The position numbers and the translations under genes were made by a program. The notes below the pieces were generated by a model. That model saw only the letters and a program-made list of their open reading frames with translations, was not told where the DNA came from and searched no databases. From Kitasatospora sp. MAP12-44 (GTDB taxonomy: Bacteria; Actinomycetota; Actinomycetes; Streptomycetales; Streptomycetaceae), in NCBI RefSeq assembly GCF_029892095.1, contig NZ_JARZAE010000004.1:4836001-4900000 (forward strand): a DNA stretch of 64,000 bases. The letters are read 5' to 3'. Of the stretch, positions 61,234 to 64,000 are shown in pieces. Positions within the stretch are counted from its first letter, which is position 1; each line of letters opens with the position of its first letter.

Positions 61234-62610
61234 ATGGCCGCGAGACCACTCGTCGCACGACAGCCCAACGAGCGTCTGCAGTCGCTGATCCAGGAGGCGA
61301 GCTGCTCCAATGCGGGACTCGCCCGCCGGGTCAACCTCTGCGGTGCCGAGCACGGGCTCGACCTGCGCTATGACAAGACCTCGGTCGCGCGCTGGCTGCG
61401 CGGCCAGCAACCGCGCGGCCAGGCGCCGTCGGTGATCGCCGAGGCGCTCGGCCGCAAACTCGGCCGGGGGGTCACCGTCGACGAGATCGGCATGGCCGAC
61501 GGCAAGAACCTCACCTCGGGGGTCGGCCTCCAGTTCGCCGCCACCCTGAGCGGCGCGCTCGAACAGGTCTGCGAGCTGTGGCGCAGCGACGTCAGCCGGC
61601 GCGACTTCCTGAACGGCGCCACGGTGGCGGCCTCCGCGCTGGTCGAACCCAGCCGGGACTGGCTGATCACCCCGCCCGACCCGGTGGTGGCCCGCAGCGG
61701 CGGCCCGCGGGTGGGCCTGTCGGACGTCGAGGCGATCCGCGCGACCACCGAGATGCTGGTCGACCTGGACCACCGGTTCGGCAGCGGGCATGTCCGGCCG
61801 GTGGTGGTGCACTACCTGAACAGCGTGGTCTCCGGGCTGCTCAGCGGCGGCTACCGGGAGGAGACCGGGCGTCAACTGTTCGGGGCGGTTGCCAGGTTGA
61901 CCGAGCTGGCCGGCTACATGGCGGTGGACACCGGGCAGCCCGGCCTCGCCCAGCGCTACTACATCCAGGCGCTGCGCCTCGCCCAGGCCGCCGACGACCG
62001 CGGCTACGGCGGATACGTGCTGGCGGCCTCGATGAGCCACCTGGCGGCCACCCTGGGCAACCCGCGCGAGATCGCCCAACTCGCCCGCGCCGCACAGGAG
62101 GGCGCCCGCTCGGTGGCCACCCCGACGGCGATGGCGATGTTCTACGCCGCCGAGGCGCGCGGCCACGCGCTGCTCGGCGACGCGCGCTCCTGCGAGCTGG
62201 TCGCGGCGCGGGCCGTGGAGGCGATGGAGCGGCGCAAGCCCGAGGACGACCCGGACTGGATCGTGCACTTCGACGAGGCCTATCTGGCCGACGAGTTGGC
62301 GCACTGCTACCGGGACCTCGAACAGGGCCGGCAGGCGGAGCGGCAGGCCCGGATCGCGCTCGACCTGCACCCGGCGAGCCGGGTCCGCCGGCGGGCGGTG
62401 GACCTGGTGCTGCTGGCCACCGCGCAGTTGCAGCAGCGCGAGGTCGAGCGGGCCTGCGAGACCGGCGCGCAGGCGGTCCGGCTGCTGAACGGGCTGCGCT
62501 CCAACCGGGGCGTGGAGTACCTGGACGAGTTCCGGCGCCGTCTTGAGCCCTACCGGGACCACCGGGTGGTCCGCGAGTTCCAGCAGCGGGCGGACGCGGA
62601 GGCGGCGTAA
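61234..62610 (+). CDS. HTH-TPR regulator (NsdA-like)
   Basis: This 458-residue protein has an N-terminal HTH-like region (LIQEASCSNAGLARRVNLCG, DKTSVARWLRGQQPRG, residues 17-62) and a C-terminal helical repeat region (AGYMAVDTGQPGLAQRYYIQ, LAAATLGN-type turns, LLATAQLQQREVERACETGA) similar to TPRs. This layout is that of NsdA and its paralogues, which affect sporulation and antibiotic production in Streptomyces; I cannot tell which paralogue this is. ATG at 61234 is used. Confidence 0.82.
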   Translation: MAARPLVARQPNERLQSLIQEASCSNAGLARRVNLCGAEHGLDLRYDKTSVARWLRGQQPRGQAPSVIAEALGRKLGRGVTVDEIGMADGKNLTSGVGLQFAATLSGALEQVCELWRSDVSRRDFLNGATVAASALVEPSRDWLITPPDPVVARSGGPRVGLSDVEAIRATTEMLVDLDHRFGSGHVRPVVVHYLNSVVSGLLSGGYREETGRQLFGAVARLTELAGYMAVDTGQPGLAQRYYIQALRLAQAADDRGYGGYVLAASMSHLAATLGNPREIAQLARAAQEGARSVATPTAMAMFYAAEARGHALLGDARSCELVAARAVEAMERRKPEDDPDWIVHFDEAYLADELAHCYRDLEQGRQAERQARIALDLHPASRVRRRAVDLVLLATAQLQQREVERACETGAQAVRLLNGLRSNRGVEYLDEFRRRLEPYRDHRVVREFQQRADAEAA

Positions 62611-62875
62611 CGGGTGCGCCGCTGACTGGTTGTCGACAGGGTCCGACAAAAGGGGATCACCCGCCCGCGTAGTCACCCGTAGCGGTGAACCGGTAGCGTG
62701 GGCGGGACGTTCCGAAGAAACCAGCAGCAGTGGTCCGCCGTTACAGCGAGCGCGCGGAAGAACCGAGGAAGGCCCGGGTGCGGATACCGGAGAGACAGGG
62801 CAGGCGGCGTAAGGCCGCCCGGTGGTCCCTGGCTGTCCAGGTGTGCTCGCGGCCGTGCACAGGTGAGGAATCGCG

Positions 62876-64000
62876 TTGAGCCAGCGCCGCTCGTATCCCA
62901 ACTCCGGTGACTTCAACCTGGACGATCTGTTCCGCCCGGAACCGACCGCCGGGGAGCACCAGGTGCAGACGGGGCCGGTCCTGCCGACCCCGCCCGCGCA
63001 GCCGTACGGCACTCCGCCGCCCTCGGGCGGTCCGGAGTACTACGGCGGTGCGCCGGGCCCGCAGGGCGGTCCTGGGGGGCAGCCTGCGCAGCCCGCGCCG
63101 GGCGCGCCGTGGGGGGAGCCGCCGGCCGGTGCCGCCGCTGCCCCCGCGCCGGAGACCCAGTTCCTGCCGCCCTACCCGACCAGCGACCCCGGTACGGGCG
63201 GGCCGGCGGCGCCGTACGGCGAGCAGCAGCAGGCGTACGGTGAGCAGCCGTATGGCGAGCCGCCGCAGCCGTCCTACGGGGGCCAGCAGAGCTTCGGCGG
63301 CCAGTCTTTCGGGGGGCAGCAGTCCTTCGGTGGCCAGCAGTCCTACGGCCAGCAGCCCCCCTACGGCCAGCCCCAGCCGCCCGCGCAGCCCTCCTACGGC
63401 GGTCAGCAGTCCTTCGGCGGCCAGCAGCCCCCCGTCGACCAGACCACCCGGCTCGGCCGGATCTCCGGCGGGGCCCCCGCCCAGGGGCGCCCCTCGCGCA
63501 AGATGATCATCGGCGGAGTGGTGGCGGCCTGCGCGGTCGGCGGCATCCTGGTCGGCGTGCTCAGCGGCTCCAGCCCCGCCCCGAACACCCAGAAGACCGC
63601 CGCCAGCAGCTCCCCGAAGGCCTCCAGCCCGTCGACCAACTCCACCGGCTCCGGCGCGCTGAGCCCCGACGCGCAGAGCCAGGCCGCGGCGCTCTCCAAG
63701 CTGCTCGGCACGGCGAACGCCAGCCGCCAGGCGGTGATCGGTGCGGTCGCCTCGATCCAGAAGTGCGACAAGCTGCCGGACGATCAGACGGCGCTCACTC
63801 AGGCGGCCGCGCAGCGCAGGCAGTTGCTGACCAGTCTGGCCACCCTCAAGGTGGACAAGCTGGCGACCGGCCAGTCGCTGGTGGACCAGCTGAACCAGGC
63901 CTGGCAGGCCTCGGCGAGCGCCGATGACGCGTACGCCGCCTGGGCCGGCGACCTGGTGGCCTCCTGCGACCCGACCAAGCCGCAGGACAACGCGCACAAG
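62876..64000 (+). CDS. Membrane-anchored protein with a Gly/Gln/Pro/Tyr-rich cytoplasmic head (3' end beyond window)
   Basis: This frame is open to the right edge (375 codons). TTG at 62876 follows GGTGAGGAA by about 5 bases and opens SQRRSYPNSGDFNLDDLFRP. Residues 40-195 are low complexity with SYGGQQSFGG-type repeats, then one transmembrane helix MIIGGVVAACAVGGILVGVL (about 210-230) and a Ser/Thr-rich linker before an extracellular helical domain with Cys (IQKCDKLPDD, VASCDPTKP). It is a type II-like topology; the function is unknown. Confidence 0.75.
   Translation, partial: MSQRRSYPNSGDFNLDDLFRPEPTAGEHQVQTGPVLPTPPAQPYGTPPPSGGPEYYGGAPGPQGGPGGQPAQPAPGAPWGEPPAGAAAAPAPETQFLPPYPTSDPGTGGPAAPYGEQQQAYGEQPYGEPPQPSYGGQQSFGGQSFGGQQSFGGQQSYGQQPPYGQPQPPAQPSYGGQQSFGGQQPPVDQTTRLGRISGGAPAQGRPSRKMIIGGVVAACAVGGILVGVLSGSSPAPNTQKTAASSSPKASSPSTNSTGSGALSPDAQSQAAALSKLLGTANASRQAVIGAVASIQKCDKLPDDQTALTQAAAQRRQLLTSLATLKVDKLATGQSLVDQLNQAWQASASADDAYAAWAGDLVASCDPTKPQDNAHK

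Noticed and set aside
63040..63440. SYGGQQSFGG repeats as a tandem DNA repeat or mobile array
   Set aside because: The units are imperfect and in frame within one protein; they are coding low complexity.
1..64000. tRNA, rRNA or CRISPR arrays
   Set aside because: No cloverleaf with conserved arms, no rRNA-like sequence and no regularly spaced identical repeats were noticed on reading; a covariance search was not possible.

Overview
The window is high-GC actinobacterial DNA with many GTG and TTG starts. It carries the futalosine menaquinone genes, a DmdR1-type metalloregulator and a housekeeping gene order that I associate with Streptomycetaceae (Streptomyces or Kitasatospora). The genus is not decided by the sequence. 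Most of the backbone is conserved core: mqnD-mqnB, a DUF2771-like lipoprotein or exported protein, an MFS protein, DUF3027, a sacsin/Hsp90-like ATPase protein, a P-type ATPase, DUF2530 and a purine permease (1-13.3 kb); marR-MFS, thpR, serC, citrate synthase 2 and pdxH (34.6-40.9 kb); and yeiH/lysR, an esterase-like hydrolase, SIS, dmdR1, a prim-pol-like protein and an HTH-TPR regulator (53.9-64 kb).

The accessory stretch at 13.5-25.5 kb holds a secreted FG-GAP protein, a P450 with a TTA codon, a CBS protein, a SLATT-type membrane protein and an XRE/DUF397 pair. It also holds a graspetide-type RiPP cassette (tgmA-tgmB-tgmC). That cassette looks decayed: the precursor is frameshifted before its core, and the ATP-grasp ligase has lost about 130 central residues. 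The cassette lies between two copies of a short segment that contains a hairpin and the 3' end of a VOC-family gene.

From 25611 to 34573 there is a complete Tn7-like transposon of about 9.0 kb. It has tnsA, tnsB, tnsC and tniQ in an overlapping minus-strand operon, matching ends that begin TGTCCG, and a 5-bp target duplication GTGAC on both sides. It sits just upstream of marR. Its cargo is an unrecognised protein, an ApeA-like HEPN anti-phage protein and a DUF5677-like protein, so it reads as a mobile defence element.

From 40.9 to 53.9 kb there is an FxSxx-COOH RiPP system. A TIR-TIR-NB-ARC-TPR protein precedes a 59-residue precursor ending FNSSI, a radical SAM/SPASM enzyme fused to an HEXXH domain, an AAC(3)-like acyltransferase, a TIR-like FxsC and a giant FxsT (ParA-like, TIR, NB-ARC, TPR). 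FxsT has a single extra C near 50675 that breaks its frame. The combination of a modified peptide with STAND/TIR receptors suggests signalling or conflict, but the function is not known. Two SLATT/DUF4231 paralogues (18.9 and 56.9 kb) add to the conflict-related content. No tRNA, rRNA or CRISPR array was seen.
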